From Bacteroidota bacterium (lineage in GTDB: Bacteria > Bacteroidota > Bacteroidia > Chitinophagales > Chitinophagaceae), in the NCBI GenBank assembly GCA_026391195.1, contig JAPLEI010000059.1, positions 1-44,584 on the forward strand: a stretch of 44,584 bases of DNA, written 5' to 3'. The stretch's first letter is position 1. The number at the start of each line of letters is the position of its first letter. The position numbers and the translations under genes were made by a program. Below, piece by piece: positions 15,808 through 25,203 of this stretch. The notes beneath the pieces are model-generated. The model made no database searches, was not told where the DNA came from, and was given only the letters and a program-made list of their open reading frames with translations.

Positions 15808-18171
15808 ATGACCATCAGTTATAACTGGCTACTGGATTATCTGCCTGAACCCATTGAACCCGAGAAATTATCTTCCATACTCACTTCTATTGGATTAGAA
15901 GTAGAAGAGTTGCGTGCATTTGAGAGCATCCGAGGCGGATTGCGGGGTTTAGTGGTTGGAGAGGTTATGGAGTGTGCACCGCATCCCAATGCCGACAAAT
16001 TAAAGATCACCAAAGTAGATACGGGAACCGGTACGCTTCTGCAAATTGTTTGTGGCGCGGCAAATGTTGCCGTTGGTCAAAAAGTAGTGGTAGCACCCGT
16101 TGATACTACCATTTATCCTTTGGTGGGCGACCCTATTACTTTGCGAAAAGCAGTTATCCGGAAAGTAGAGAGTGAAGGGATGTTATGTGCGGAAGATGAA
16201 ATTGGCCTGGGCAGCAATCATGATGGCATTTTGGTATTACCTAATAACCTGGTAACCGGTACCTTGGTAGCAGAATATTTTAAACCGTATACAGATTGGG
16301 TTTTCGAAATCGGCCTCACGCCTAATCGGATGGATGCCATGAGCCATGCTGGGGTAGCCCGTGATGTTTGTGCCTACCTAACCCATCATCAGCGGGAAAC
16401 TAAAATTATTACACCCTCCGTTAATTCCTTTAAGCCCGATTTACTCGAAGCCCCTGTTTCCGTAAAAATCGTGGATGCCGAAGCTTGTAGTCGCTATGCA
16501 GGCGTTAGTTTATTGGGGGTGCAGGTGAAGGAGTCGCCCGATTGGCTAAAAAACCGATTGCTGTGTATCGGGTTGCGACCTATTAACAATATTGTAGACA
16601 TCACCAATTTTATATTACACGATACCGGTCAACCCCTGCATGCATTTGATGCAGATGCCATTACAGGTAAACAAGTAATTGTGCAAACCTTGGCTGAGAG
16701 CACCCCTTTTATTACGCTTGACGATAAAGAGCGAAAACTCAGCAGTGAAGATCTGATGATTTGCAATGCCGAATCGCCCATGTGTATCGGTGGTGTTTTT
16801 GGCGGTAAACTGAGCGGGGTAAAAAATACCACCACCCGCATTTTTTTAGAAAGTGCCTGGTTTAATCCCATCAGCATCCGCAAAACGAGTTTGCGCCTCG
16901 ATTTACGTACCGATGCGGCAGGCCGATTTGAGAAGGGAGTAGACATTTCTCAAACTGTTCAGGTGCTGAAACGTGCGGCACTTTTGATAAAAGAACTGGC
17001 AGGGGGATTAATTGAAGGGGAGGTGGTGGATGTGTATCCGGCACCGAAGGAAAAGAAAGAAGTTAGCCTCAAATATCATTACCTGAAAAAATTGAGTGGT
17101 AAAAATTACCATGTAGAAACCGTAAAAAAAATTCTCACTGCCTTGGGTTTTGAAGTAGTGCGCGAGGGAATGGATGAAATTAGACTCGCCGTTCCCCTGC
17201 ATAAAACCGATATCAGTATCCCTGCCGACCTGGTGGAAGAAATTGTTCGGATTGATGGACTGGATAATATTGAAATTCCTTCCAGCATAACCATTAGTCC
17301 TTCCCTCGATCCTCTTTCGAAAAAAGAGGGCATGAAAAATAAGCTGGCCAACTTTTTAACCGGACGAGGCATGATGGAAATATTTACCAATTCCATTACC
17401 AGCAGTAAATACTACAGTGAAGCCGAACAGGCAACCGGTGTTCGAATGATGAATAGCCTGAGTGCTGAACTAGATTTCATGCGCCCCTCTATGCTGGAAA
17501 CAGGTTTGGAAGCCATTTCCTATAATCTGAACCGAAAGAATACCCGGCTATTTTTATTTGAATTCGGAAAAACCTATCATTGTTATAAGGCCAACCAATA
17601 TCAGGAAACGGAACACCTTACCCTATATCTATCTGGTGAAATGTCGCCACCTCATTGGCGGGAGAAGCCGGTGCTGGCCGACTATTTTACGGCAAAAGGG
17701 ATAGTGGCCGGATTGGCACAAACGGTTGGTTTGGGTGAACTGGAGTTTGTTGTGCAGGATAACGGAATTACTCAGTTGCTGTTTGCCGGAAAAGAACTGG
17801 GAAAGCTCGTGCAAGTAACTGCCGATCAACTGGCTCAATTTGATATCCGGCAACCGGTGTTCATGATTGATTTATTATGGCAACCCTTGATGGATGCGGC
17901 TGAGCAAAGGACCATTCGGTATAAAGAAGTGAATAAATTTCCGGTAATGCAAAGAGACTTGTCGGTTGTGGTGGAGGCCGGATTGGTTTATGGAAAACTC
18001 GAGCAGTCGCTGCAGCAACTCAAATTACCCCTGTTAACCCATACGCGGCTATTTGATGTTTTTGAAAGCGAAAAACTGGGGGCTAATCTAACGGATAAGG
18101 AGGTGGATGGCATGATGGCAAAAATCATTTCCCAGTTAGAAAAAGAAGTACAGGCAGAAATCAGAAAATAG
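15808..18171 (+). CDS. pheT: Phenylalanine-tRNA ligase beta subunit
   Basis: PheT pairs with PheS to charge tRNA-Phe. The 787-residue protein has the usual domain order. The N-terminal tRNA-binding OB fold (about 40-150) includes PHPNADKLKITKVD and QIVCGAANV. The B3/B4 editing region lies in the middle, with NRMDAMSHAGVARDVCAYL and INNIVDITNFILHDTGQPLHAFD. The B5 domain and catalytic-like core (about 400-680) follow, and then the C-terminal anticodon-binding FDX-ACB domain with NKFPVMQRDLSVVV (from about 705). pheS is not in the window, so the two subunits are encoded separately here. The coiled-coil gene and zapA follow on the same strand after 29 bases. Confidence 0.97.
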   Translation: MTISYNWLLDYLPEPIEPEKLSSILTSIGLEVEELRAFESIRGGLRGLVVGEVMECAPHPNADKLKITKVDTGTGTLLQIVCGAANVAVGQKVVVAPVDTTIYPLVGDPITLRKAVIRKVESEGMLCAEDEIGLGSNHDGILVLPNNLVTGTLVAEYFKPYTDWVFEIGLTPNRMDAMSHAGVARDVCAYLTHHQRETKIITPSVNSFKPDLLEAPVSVKIVDAEACSRYAGVSLLGVQVKESPDWLKNRLLCIGLRPINNIVDITNFILHDTGQPLHAFDADAITGKQVIVQTLAESTPFITLDDKERKLSSEDLMICNAESPMCIGGVFGGKLSGVKNTTTRIFLESAWFNPISIRKTSLRLDLRTDAAGRFEKGVDISQTVQVLKRAALLIKELAGGLIEGEVVDVYPAPKEKKEVSLKYHYLKKLSGKNYHVETVKKILTALGFEVVREGMDEIRLAVPLHKTDISIPADLVEEIVRIDGLDNIEIPSSITISPSLDPLSKKEGMKNKLANFLTGRGMMEIFTNSITSSKYYSEAEQATGVRMMNSLSAELDFMRPSMLETGLEAISYNLNRKNTRLFLFEFGKTYHCYKANQYQETEHLTLYLSGEMSPPHWREKPVLADYFTAKGIVAGLAQTVGLGELEFVVQDNGITQLLFAGKELGKLVQVTADQLAQFDIRQPVFMIDLLWQPLMDAAEQRTIRYKEVNKFPVMQRDLSVVVEAGLVYGKLEQSLQQLKLPLLTHTRLFDVFESEKLGANLTDKEVDGMMAKIISQLEKEVQAEIRK

Positions 18172-18200
18172 TACGATATTAATACCCTTAATTTTTTGGG

Positions 18201-18488
18201 ATGAGCCAGCTGAACGAACAATTGGATAGCCTGCAGCAAAAGATTCAACAGTTGCTGAAACAACACCAGCTGTTGCAAAAAGATCATGTGCGTTTGCACA
18301 AAGAGCTGGAAAAAAAAGAGGCGCTGTTGAAAGAAAGTGAACAGAAAATACATCAGTTACAGCAACATGCCGATGCGGTTTCTGTGGGAACCCGGGTGCT
18401 GGATACCGATGAGAAGAAGGCACTGAATAAGCGCATCGATGCCTATCTGAAAGAAATTGACCACTGTTTATCGCTCCTGAATCAATAA
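18201..18488 (+). CDS. Small coiled-coil protein next to zapA
   Basis: A 95-residue protein whose first 55 residues form an uninterrupted heptad-like coiled coil rich in Gln, Leu and Lys. The C-terminal part contains DEKKALNKRIDAYLKEIDHCLSLL, also helical. No enzyme motif is present. It lies three bases before zapA and 29 bases after pheT, so it is almost certainly co-transcribed with zapA. By size, coiled-coil nature and linkage it may be a division protein working with ZapA, in the way ZapB does in E. coli, but I see no clear sequence match to ZapB and call it hypothetical. Confidence 0.7.
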   Translation: MSQLNEQLDSLQQKIQQLLKQHQLLQKDHVRLHKELEKKEALLKESEQKIHQLQQHADAVSVGTRVLDTDEKKALNKRIDAYLKEIDHCLSLLNQ

Positions 18489-18491
18489 GCT

Positions 18492-18794
18492 ATGCAAGAA
18501 CTGCTACCGGTTAATATTGTAATTGCCGACAGAAACTATCGGATCCGTATTGAAAAAGCGGATGAAGAAAAAGTTCGCAAAACCGCCGCACTTATCAACC
18601 AGAAAATCGGGGAATTTAAAACCCAGTTTGCCGGTAAAGACATGCAAGATTTTGTAGCAATGGCCCTGCTCTGGTTTGCGACCGAGGAAACCCATGCCGG
18701 ATCGGCCTCCATTCAGCAGGAAGCTGCCCTTAGCCGGCTGGCAGAAATAGAACAGCTGGTGCAACAGGTAATTACCCCCGTTTCCCAGCCCTAG
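18492..18794 (+). CDS. zapA: Cell division protein ZapA
   Basis: ZapA binds FtsZ and promotes bundling of the Z-ring. The 100-residue protein has the ZapA layout: a short N-terminal beta sheet (VNIVIADRNYRIRI, then DEEKVRKTAALINQKIGEF) followed by a long helix containing DFVAMALLWFATEE, which forms the tetramer coiled coil. Family identification rests on this pattern and length. The upstream coiled-coil gene is three bases away; rny follows after a 197-base gap with its own promoter box. Confidence 0.88.
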   Translation: MQELLPVNIVIADRNYRIRIEKADEEKVRKTAALINQKIGEFKTQFAGKDMQDFVAMALLWFATEETHAGSASIQQEAALSRLAEIEQLVQQVITPVSQP

Positions 18795-18904
18795 GCTCTA
18801 TCTATTAACTTTTTTCCGCATCTGTTATTCCAACATTTTCAACTACTTATCCCAATTATGGGTTAGTTTATGCAATCCGGCTAGCTACTATCCAACATAT
18901 TAAG

Positions 18905-18912
18905 TATCTTTG
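18905..18912 (+). promoter_or_regulatory. -7 box (TATCTTTG) for rny
   Basis: TATCTTTG matches TAnnTTTG and lies 79 bases before ATG 18992, predicting a leader of about 75 bases that is AT-rich and lacks an obvious terminator hairpin. No -33 TTG at the right distance. Confidence 0.5.
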
Positions 18913-18991
18913 TACATGACATGTTTGCACATAAATATGTTAAAAATGTATATGTATACGATTGTGAAAACCTTAAAAAATTGCCAACAAC

Positions 18992-20557
18992 ATGGATCCA
19001 ATGATAATATTGATCATAACCGGAGTAGCCGCACTTGTGGTGGGGCTGGGTGCTGGGTGGATGATCTTTTCTAAAAACACTAAAAAACAAGTTGAGGAAG
19101 CGGAAGAACTCTCACAGAAAATTGTAAAGGAAGCTGAATTAAGGGCTGAAACCATTAAAAAGGAAAAGCAGCTGGAGGCCAAGGAAAGATTTGTTCAATT
19201 AAAAGCAGAGCACGAGCGGGATGTGCTAGATCGTACCCGCAAAATTGGGGAAAACGAAAATCGCATCAAGCAAAAAGAGCAATCCGTTGCCCAAAAAGAA
19301 ACTTCCCTTGATAAGCAGCTGAAAGATATCGACAGTATCAAGGAGAACCTGAATCGCCAGATTGAGGTGGTAAATACCAAGCGTACCGAACTAGAAAAAC
19401 ACCAGGAAGAGCATATCCGCCGATTAGAAAAAATTGCCAACCTGAGCGCCGATGATGCCAGGAATCAGTTGATTGAAGGTCTGCGCCAAGAAGCCCAATC
19501 CCGTGCACTAAGCCTGCAACAAGAAATTATTGAAGATGCCCGCGTGAAGGCCAATAAAGAGGCCCGTAAGATTGTAATTCAGTCTATACAACGTACGGCT
19601 GCCGAAGTAACCATTGAAAATACGGTTACCGTATTCAATCTGGAATCTGATGAAATTAAGGGACAGATCATTGGTAGAGAGGGTAGAAATATCCGTGCCA
19701 TTGAGGCTGCTACCGGCGTTGACCTGATTGTAGACGATACTCCTGAAGCCATTATACTTTCTTCTTTCGATCCCCTACGCCGGGAGATTGCCCGACTCAG
19801 TTTGCAAAGACTGGTTTCGGATGGTCGTATTCACCCAGCCCGTATTGAGGAAGTGGTTGAAAAAACCCGCCGCCAGCTTGAAGAACAAATTATTGAAATT
19901 GGAGAGCGCACGGTAATAGAGATGGGTATTCATGGCCTGCACAAAGAATTGGTGAGAATTGTAGGTAAAATGCGGTTCCGTTCTTCTTATGGTCAAAACC
20001 TGCTTATGCACAGCAGGGAAACGGCTAATCTCTGCGCCATCATGGCTGCCGAATTAGGCATGAACCCCAAACTGGCCAAAAGAGCCGGTTTATTGCATGA
20101 TATCGGTAAAGTGCCTGACGAGGAAACTGAGCTTACCCACGCTTTATTGGGTGCTAAGCTGGCCGAAAAATACGGTGAGAACCCGGCAGTGGTAAATGCC
20201 ATCGGTGCCCACCACGATGAAATGGAAATGCAATATGTGATTTCCCCCATTATTCAGGCCTGCGATGCCATCAGCGGCGCTCGTCCGGGAGCCCGTAGGG
20301 AAATTATGCAACAATACCTTCAGCGGATTAAAGACCTCGAAAATCTGGCTACCTCCTACCAAGGCGTTGAAAAAGCTTATGCTATTCAGGCCGGTAGAGA
20401 ATTGCGGGTGATTGTGGAAGCCGATAAGGTAAGTGATATCGACAGCGACAAGCTGAGCTTCGAAATTGCCCAGAAAATTCAAACGGAAATGACCTATCCC
20501 GGACAGATTAAAGTAACGGTAATTCGAGAAAAAAGAGCCATAAATGTGGCGAAATAA
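18992..20557 (+). CDS. rny: Ribonuclease Y
   Basis: RNase Y is a membrane-anchored endoribonuclease that starts mRNA decay. The 521-residue protein has an N-terminal membrane helix (about 4-26), a long charged coiled coil (30-200), a KH domain with [24 protein letters not shown] (about 230-255), and an HD domain with the metal pair in [12 protein letters not shown] (about 369) plus the earlier conserved His in [11 protein letters not shown]. All catalytic elements are intact. rplS follows 72 bases later from its own promoter box. Confidence 0.96.
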   Translation: MDPMIILIITGVAALVVGLGAGWMIFSKNTKKQVEEAEELSQKIVKEAELRAETIKKEKQLEAKERFVQLKAEHERDVLDRTRKIGENENRIKQKEQSVAQKETSLDKQLKDIDSIKENLNRQIEVVNTKRTELEKHQEEHIRRLEKIANLSADDARNQLIEGLRQEAQSRALSLQQEIIEDARVKANKEARKIVIQSIQRTAAEVTIENTVTVFNLESDEIKGQIIGREGRNIRAIEAATGVDLIVDDTPEAIILSSFDPLRREIARLSLQRLVSDGRIHPARIEEVVEKTRRQLEEQIIEIGERTVIEMGIHGLHKELVRIVGKMRFRSSYGQNLLMHSRETANLCAIMAAELGMNPKLAKRAGLLHDIGKVPDEETELTHALLGAKLAEKYGENPAVVNAIGAHHDEMEMQYVISPIIQACDAISGARPGARREIMQQYLQRIKDLENLATSYQGVEKAYAIQAGRELRVIVEADKVSDIDSDKLSFEIAQKIQTEMTYPGQIKVTVIREKRAINVAK

Positions 20558-20599
20558 AAATTTATAGCCCTAAAATTCACGGGTTGATTGATTTTTAAC

Positions 20600-20607
20600 T
20601 ACCTTTG
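20600..20607 (+). promoter_or_regulatory. -7 box (TACCTTTG) for rplS
   Basis: TACCTTTG matches TAnnTTTG and ends 22 bases before ATG 20630. Confidence 0.55.
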
Positions 20608-20629
20608 CCGTCCTCAAAAATGATGAATT

Positions 20630-20980
20630 ATGAACGCAGCAGTTCAATTTGTACACGATCAGCTTACTACTAAGAAGCAACATCCCGCCTTCAAGGCCGG
20701 TGACAATATTACCGTAAATTATAAAATTGTGGAGGGTGGTAAAGAGCGTATCCAGAGCTTCCGCGGAGATGTAATTAAGCAACAGGGAACGGGTGCTACG
20801 GCCTCCTTTACCGTGCGTAAAATTTCCGATGGAGTGGGCGTAGAGCGTTTATTCCCCATTCACTCCCCTAATATCGAATCTATTCAGCTGAATAAATCCG
20901 GTAAGGTTCGTCGTGCTAAACTTTACTACCTGCGCGAGCGCAGCGGTAAGAGTGCCCGTATCAAAGAAAAAAGATTCTAA
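20630..20980 (+). CDS. rplS: 50S ribosomal protein L19
   Basis: L19 sits at the interface of the two ribosomal subunits. The 116-residue protein shows the family elements [52 protein letters not shown] and [18 protein letters not shown]. It appears to be a single-gene transcript: a promoter box lies just upstream, and two hairpins, the second a strong terminator, lie just downstream. The usual Gram-negative partners (rpsP, rimM, trmD) are not adjacent. Confidence 0.97.
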   Translation: MNAAVQFVHDQLTTKKQHPAFKAGDNITVNYKIVEGGKERIQSFRGDVIKQQGTGATASFTVRKISDGVGVERLFPIHSPNIESIQLNKSGKVRRAKLYYLRERSGKSARIKEKRF

Positions 20981-20981
20981 T

Positions 20982-20999
20982 ATATCCGGCAACGGATAT
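20982..20999 (+). other. Hairpin with GCAA loop after rplS
   Basis: ATATCCG and CGGATAT form a perfect 7-bp stem closed by GCAA, a GNRA-type tetraloop. It begins two bases after the rplS stop and precedes the terminator by 12 bases; it may stabilise the 3' end of the mRNA. Confidence 0.5.
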
Positions 21000-21011
21000 C
21001 GAGAACATATT

Positions 21012-21046
21012 GAGAAGGTGGTTGAAAAACCACCTTCTCTTTTTTT
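21012..21046 (+). terminator. Intrinsic terminator after rplS
   Basis: GAGAAGGTGG (21012-21021) pairs perfectly with CCACCTTCTC (21030-21039), with an eight-base loop followed by seven T residues. This is a textbook Rho-independent terminator. Confidence 0.9.
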
Positions 21047-21069
21047 GTATACCGGTGAGAAATCTTATT

Positions 21070-21100
21070 TTGAGTTACTTATCGCTTTTTACTAACTTTA
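21070..21100 (+). promoter_or_regulatory. Probable promoter for tatA-gatA
   Basis: TTG at 21070-21072, a 20-base spacer and TAACTTTA at 21093-21100 (one mismatch to TAnnTTTG) lie 18 bases before ATG 21119. Confidence 0.55.
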
Positions 21101-21118
21101 CACACTAAATATTTTTTT

Positions 21119-21313
21119 ATGGGCGGCTTAGGATTTCAAGAGTTATTAGTGATTGGGTTGGTTGTGTTAGTACTTTTTGGCGGAAAAAAAATTCCCGAAT
21201 TCATGAAAGGTTTGGGAAAAGGTATCCGTGAATTTAATGATGCAAAAGACAATGTGAAACGCGAAATTGAAGAGGGCATCAAGGAAAAAGACAAAACAAC
21301 CACCGGCGCTTAA
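21119..21313 (+). CDS. tatA: Twin-arginine translocase subunit TatA/TatE
   Basis: The 64-residue protein has the TatA pattern: one N-terminal membrane helix (about 4-20), the [20 protein letters not shown] hinge and amphipathic helix, and a charged tail. TatA multimers form the passage for folded proteins with twin-arginine signals. tatC is not in the window. gatA follows 25 bases later with no terminator, so the two are likely co-transcribed. Confidence 0.93.
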   Translation: MGGLGFQELLVIGLVVLVLFGGKKIPEFMKGLGKGIREFNDAKDNVKREIEEGIKEKDKTTTGA

Positions 21314-21338
21314 TCGCTCCATCAATTTATTATAGCCT

Positions 21339-22784
21339 TTGTTTCGTTTTACCACAATCAAAGACTATCACCAGGCGCTGCAATCAGCAGCTACCAGTTG
21401 CACGGATACCGTACAGCAATATCTAACTGTTATTCGTGAACGGGCATCGCTCAATGCATTTCTGGAAGTTTTTGAAACTGAAGCTCTGCAAAGAGCCGCT
21501 GCTCTCGATCAATCAAGGGCAGCCGGTAAACCCATGGAACCGCTACACGGAGTGATCGTGGGTATTAAAGATGTAATCTGCTATCAAGGTCATGCCGTTA
21601 CTGCCTCCTCTCGCATTTTAGCAGGGTACAAAGCCATTTACCATGCCACCGCTATCGAAAAATTATTAGCCGCAGGAGCCATCATTATAGGCAGACAAAA
21701 CTGCGACGAATTTGCCATGGGCAGCAGCAATGAAAATTCTGCTTATGGCCCCGTAAAAAATTTTATAGATACTTCCCGGGTTCCGGGCGGTTCTTCCGGT
21801 GGTTCAGCCGTTGCCGTGCAAGCAGGGCTTTGCATGGTAAGTTTGGGCAGTGATACCGGTGGCTCGGTTAGACAGCCAGCCGACTTCTGCGGTATTGTGG
21901 GATTAAAACCTACCTATGGCAGGGTATCTCGGTATGGATTAATTGCCTATGCGTCTTCTTTCGATCAGATTGGTATTTTGGCTAATACTGTAGCGGATGC
22001 CGCTCAGGTGTTGGAAATAATTGCCGGAGAAGATGCTTTCGATAGCACGGTTGCCTCCTTACCCGTGCCTTCCTATTCCCAGGCCACCGCCGATCATCAA
22101 ATTCCGGGAAAAATTGCTTATTTCCGGCAGGCATTGGAACATCCTTCGCTTGATCCGGCTATTCAAGCAGCTATTTATGCATTTATCGGCCAACTGAAAC
22201 ATGCAGGGTATCAGGTGGATGCAATCGATTTTGATTGGTTAGATGCAATTGTACCTACCTATTACGTATTAACAACTGCCGAGGCTTCCAGTAACCTGTC
22301 GCGGTATGATGGGGTTAGATATGGATTCCGTAGTGATGGAGAAGAGCATACCCTAAGTGATATGTACACCCAATCTCGTTCCAAAGGATTTGGGAAGGAA
22401 GTGCAGCGCCGCATTTTATTAGGAAATTTTGTACTGAGTGCGGGCTATTTTGATGCGTACTTTACTAAGGCCCAACAGGTTCGGCAATTATTGGCCAACA
22501 AAACCCAGGAAATTTTTGCCGACTATTGCTGCCTGCTTTTACCCACCGTTCCCGCCCCAGCCTTTCGGATAGGTGAGAAAAATACCGACCCCGTGGAGAT
22601 GTTTTTGGGGGATATTTATACGGTTTTTGCCAATCTGGTGGGTATTCCGGGCATTTCTCTGCCCCTATTCCGCCATCCCAATGGGCTCCCATTTGGCCTT
22701 CAGTTGATGACGAGTCACTTTGATGAAGTAACTTTGCTGAAGCTATCCCAACAAATGATGCAGTTGGCTAAAACTTCTGCTTAG
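21339..22784 (+). CDS. gatA: Asp-tRNA(Asn)/Glu-tRNA(Gln) amidotransferase subunit A
   Basis: GatA is the amidase that supplies ammonia to GatB for making Gln-tRNA or Asn-tRNA by transamidation. The 481-residue protein has the amidase-signature triad Lys77 (VGIKDV), Ser152 (GGSSGGSA) and Ser176 (DTGGSVRQPA). These match the spacing known for GatA. The start is probably TTG 21339: no ATG lies between it and the conserved N-terminal sequence, and the reading frame shows homology from the first residues. gatB and gatC are not in the window, a common arrangement in Bacteroidota. Confidence 0.94.
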   Translation: MFRFTTIKDYHQALQSAATSCTDTVQQYLTVIRERASLNAFLEVFETEALQRAAALDQSRAAGKPMEPLHGVIVGIKDVICYQGHAVTASSRILAGYKAIYHATAIEKLLAAGAIIIGRQNCDEFAMGSSNENSAYGPVKNFIDTSRVPGGSSGGSAVAVQAGLCMVSLGSDTGGSVRQPADFCGIVGLKPTYGRVSRYGLIAYASSFDQIGILANTVADAAQVLEIIAGEDAFDSTVASLPVPSYSQATADHQIPGKIAYFRQALEHPSLDPAIQAAIYAFIGQLKHAGYQVDAIDFDWLDAIVPTYYVLTTAEASSNLSRYDGVRYGFRSDGEEHTLSDMYTQSRSKGFGKEVQRRILLGNFVLSAGYFDAYFTKAQQVRQLLANKTQEIFADYCCLLLPTVPAPAFRIGEKNTDPVEMFLGDIYTVFANLVGIPGISLPLFRHPNGLPFGLQLMTSHFDEVTLLKLSQQMMQLAKTSA

Positions 22785-22845
22785 ATTGTTTTGGCACGAT
22801 ATTGGATAATCTGCGGGATATAAAATAGCTGAAAAATTACTGGTT

Positions 22846-23898
22846 ATGGAGTGGCTGGGAAATCGTATTACTAATCCTATTAATCTGTCGAAATTTGTGC
22901 TGATCGCCTTTGCGTTGGTAGCAGGCAGTTGGGCGGGTAGTAATTGGTATAATGTGGGTACGGCTTACCCTTCCGGAAACGATACTAACCGGGTAATGAA
23001 AATTGGTTTTGAGAGTTTATTTGCTTCCGAAAAATATAATCCCTCCCTTCCCTATACTGCACAACTCAATCCCAAGGCCACTCTTTTTGTGCAGGAATAT
23101 ATCCGAAAGCAGGGGGAGGAATTAGAAAAAATGAAATTTTGGGGGAAGCCCTATTTCGATTTGTACGACAATATTCTTACCCAGTATGATATTCCCAAGG
23201 AAATGAAATACCTGAGTGTGATTGAAAGTCACCTCACGCCCGGATTGGTATCATGGGCTGGTGCAGTAGGGCCTTGGCAACTGATGGCCGATGAAGCGCA
23301 TCGCTTTGGTTTGAAAACCGGCTACCAAGATGAGCGTACCGACTTTTATAAAAGTACCCATGTTGCCGCCCGTTTGATGAAAGAATTGTATGCCGAGTTT
23401 GGCGATTGGTTATTGGTGGTGGCAGCTTACAACGGGGGGGCAGGTAGAATGCGCCAAGCCATCCGGAAATCGGGAAGTCGAGATTTTTGGGATCTGCAAT
23501 ATTATTTGCCGGAAGAAACCCGTAACCACGTTAAAAAATTTATCGGCACCCACTATATTTTTGAGGGAACTGGAGGGGTAACCACCTTAACCGCAGCAGA
23601 AACGGTCCGTCAAAAAGCACTAACACCTCAGCCCCTGCCTGATTTATCTGCAACCCACGATAAGATTTATGTTAGCGGCCGATATTTAAGTACAGTAGTT
23701 GCACCAGCCCTGGGAATTGAGTTGGCGAATTTTATAGCGGTAAATCCCGCTTTCGACCGAGAGCTGGCTGCAGGAAAATCATATCCTATGCAGCTGCCTG
23801 CGGGCACCGGTAAAAAAGAATTATTCGAAGCTAAAAAGTCATCCCTATTGATGGAGTCGCTGCAAAAAATACTGCAGGGGGCTGAAGCTATCCGCTAG
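22846..23898 (+). CDS. Lytic transglycosylase, SLT domain (MltD-like)
   Basis: The enzyme should cleave the glycan strands of peptidoglycan to 1,6-anhydro ends. The 350-residue protein has an N-terminal hydrophobic segment (about 15-33) acting as signal or anchor. The goose-type lysozyme domain (about 100-240) contains catalytic Glu127 in SVIESHLTPG, then WAGAVGPWQLM and VAAYNGGAGRM. The C-terminal region (250-335) could be a degenerate LysM-like part: YVSGRYLSTVVAPALGIELANFIAVNP and YPMQLPAG resemble LysM edges. It overlaps the convergent pabB by 11 bases at the 3' ends. Confidence 0.9.
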   Translation: MEWLGNRITNPINLSKFVLIAFALVAGSWAGSNWYNVGTAYPSGNDTNRVMKIGFESLFASEKYNPSLPYTAQLNPKATLFVQEYIRKQGEELEKMKFWGKPYFDLYDNILTQYDIPKEMKYLSVIESHLTPGLVSWAGAVGPWQLMADEAHRFGLKTGYQDERTDFYKSTHVAARLMKELYAEFGDWLLVVAAYNGGAGRMRQAIRKSGSRDFWDLQYYLPEETRNHVKKFIGTHYIFEGTGGVTTLTAAETVRQKALTPQPLPDLSATHDKIYVSGRYLSTVVAPALGIELANFIAVNPAFDRELAAGKSYPMQLPAGTGKKELFEAKKSSLLMESLQKILQGAEAIR

Positions 23899-25189
23899 TA
23901 TTTTCCAATCCCAATTGCAGCAGTGCTTTTCCTTTCAGTAAACATTCTTCATATTCCTGCTCAGGATCACTTTGTGCCGTTATCCCTCCGCCTACCTGAA
24001 AGCTTACATTCCGTTCATCTTCTAGGTATACCAAACTTCGGATAACTACATTAAAATCAAAATCTTTGTTCGGTTTGATATATCCTACACTACCCGAATA
24101 AATTCCCCTGGCAACCGCTTCGTATTTGTCTATCAGTTCCATCACTTTTCGTTTGGGGGCACCCGTCATACTACCCATAGGAAAAGTATTGCTGAAAATA
24201 TGCAGCAGAGAGCTCTCTGCATTTAATTCGCCCTCTACCGTAGAAATCAATTGGTGTACCTGCGGAAAACTATACAGGCCCAGCAGTTCGGTAACGGCTA
24301 CGGTTCCTTCGCGGCAGATGGTACTTAAATCGTTCCGAACCAGGTCAACCACCATAATGTTTTCGCTGCGGTTTTTGGCACTGCCCAGCAACGATGCTTT
24401 CAGCTGTTCGTCTTGTTCTGGGTCTGATAAATTGCGCCGAATGGTTCCTTTAATGGGCTGTGAACGAAGCCGGTTTCCTTTTTTTTGTAAAAATCTTTCC
24501 GGACTGGCGCAAAATAAATACCGGTGTTCATTTTTATAAAAGCAGGAAAAAGGACTGGGTGAAATTTGCATCAATAACCGATAGGTATGCAGGGGATCGA
24601 GGGTGGTTTCAGGAGCAATAAAAGCTTGACAGTAATTGATTTCGTAGCAGTCACCTCTTTGGATATGCTGTAAAATATCGGTTACCTGTTGCAGGTATTT
24701 TTCTTTGGATATTGCCGGCGTGAAATGAATAGCAGGAAAATGGTTGGCAAGTGGTTGGGGGATAATGCTGGTGATATCCCGAAAGATTTTTTCAGGATCG
24801 TTCAAACAGGTTTCAATGGTAAGGGTATCTGATTGGAGGTTGATAACGGTTTCCGGACAAAAAAAGAAGTGATGGGGAAATTGTCCGGTTGGAATATTGG
24901 GTTGGGGAAGTTTCCCGTAAGCATGCATGGCATGATAACCCAGGTGACCAAAAACCCAATCGTTACAGCTTTCCAGTTGTTCAAACAGGGCATCAATGGA
25001 GCTGTTTTCTGGGGCAATTGAACTACCTCCGGCCGCTGCCAAGCATTGGGTAGTTTCTCCGGGAACTGAAAAATGATGTGAATCTAACAAGCAGCTATTC
25101 GAATAACGATTGCACCATACTAACAGCTGCTGTTTGAACAACAAAAGATCGCTTGGAACAGGAAACGAGTGAACGCTTCTTTCAGGCAC
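23888..25189 (-). CDS. pabB: Aminodeoxychorismate synthase component I
   Basis: PabB aminates chorismate to 4-amino-4-deoxychorismate on the way to folate. The 433-residue protein is a chorismate-binding enzyme. The PIKGT motif with Lys247 is the PabB mark, where anthranilate synthases have PIAGT. Other landmarks are YEINYCQAF, ASPERFL, RSENIMVVDLVRNDL and GSMTGAPKRKVMELI followed by RGIYSGSVGY. The amidotransferase partner PabA and lyase PabC are not in the window. It follows the acidic-protein gene by 14 bases on the same strand. An alternative call as TrpE is disfavoured by the Lys. Confidence 0.88.
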   Translation of the reverse strand: MPERSVHSFPVPSDLLLFKQQLLVWCNRYSNSCLLDSHHFSVPGETTQCLAAAGGSSIAPENSSIDALFEQLESCNDWVFGHLGYHAMHAYGKLPQPNIPTGQFPHHFFFCPETVINLQSDTLTIETCLNDPEKIFRDITSIIPQPLANHFPAIHFTPAISKEKYLQQVTDILQHIQRGDCYEINYCQAFIAPETTLDPLHTYRLLMQISPSPFSCFYKNEHRYLFCASPERFLQKKGNRLRSQPIKGTIRRNLSDPEQDEQLKASLLGSAKNRSENIMVVDLVRNDLSTICREGTVAVTELLGLYSFPQVHQLISTVEGELNAESSLLHIFSNTFPMGSMTGAPKRKVMELIDKYEAVARGIYSGSVGYIKPNKDFDFNVVIRSLVYLEDERNVSFQVGGGITAQSDPEQEYEECLLKGKALLQLGLENTSG

Positions 25190-25203
25190 AGATTGGGGTG
25201 GGT

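Noticed and set aside
18795..18991. 6S RNA or another RNA gene between zapA and rny
   Set aside because: In E. coli ssrS neighbours zapA, but here I see no long near-palindromic fold; the gap is mainly the rny promoter and leader.
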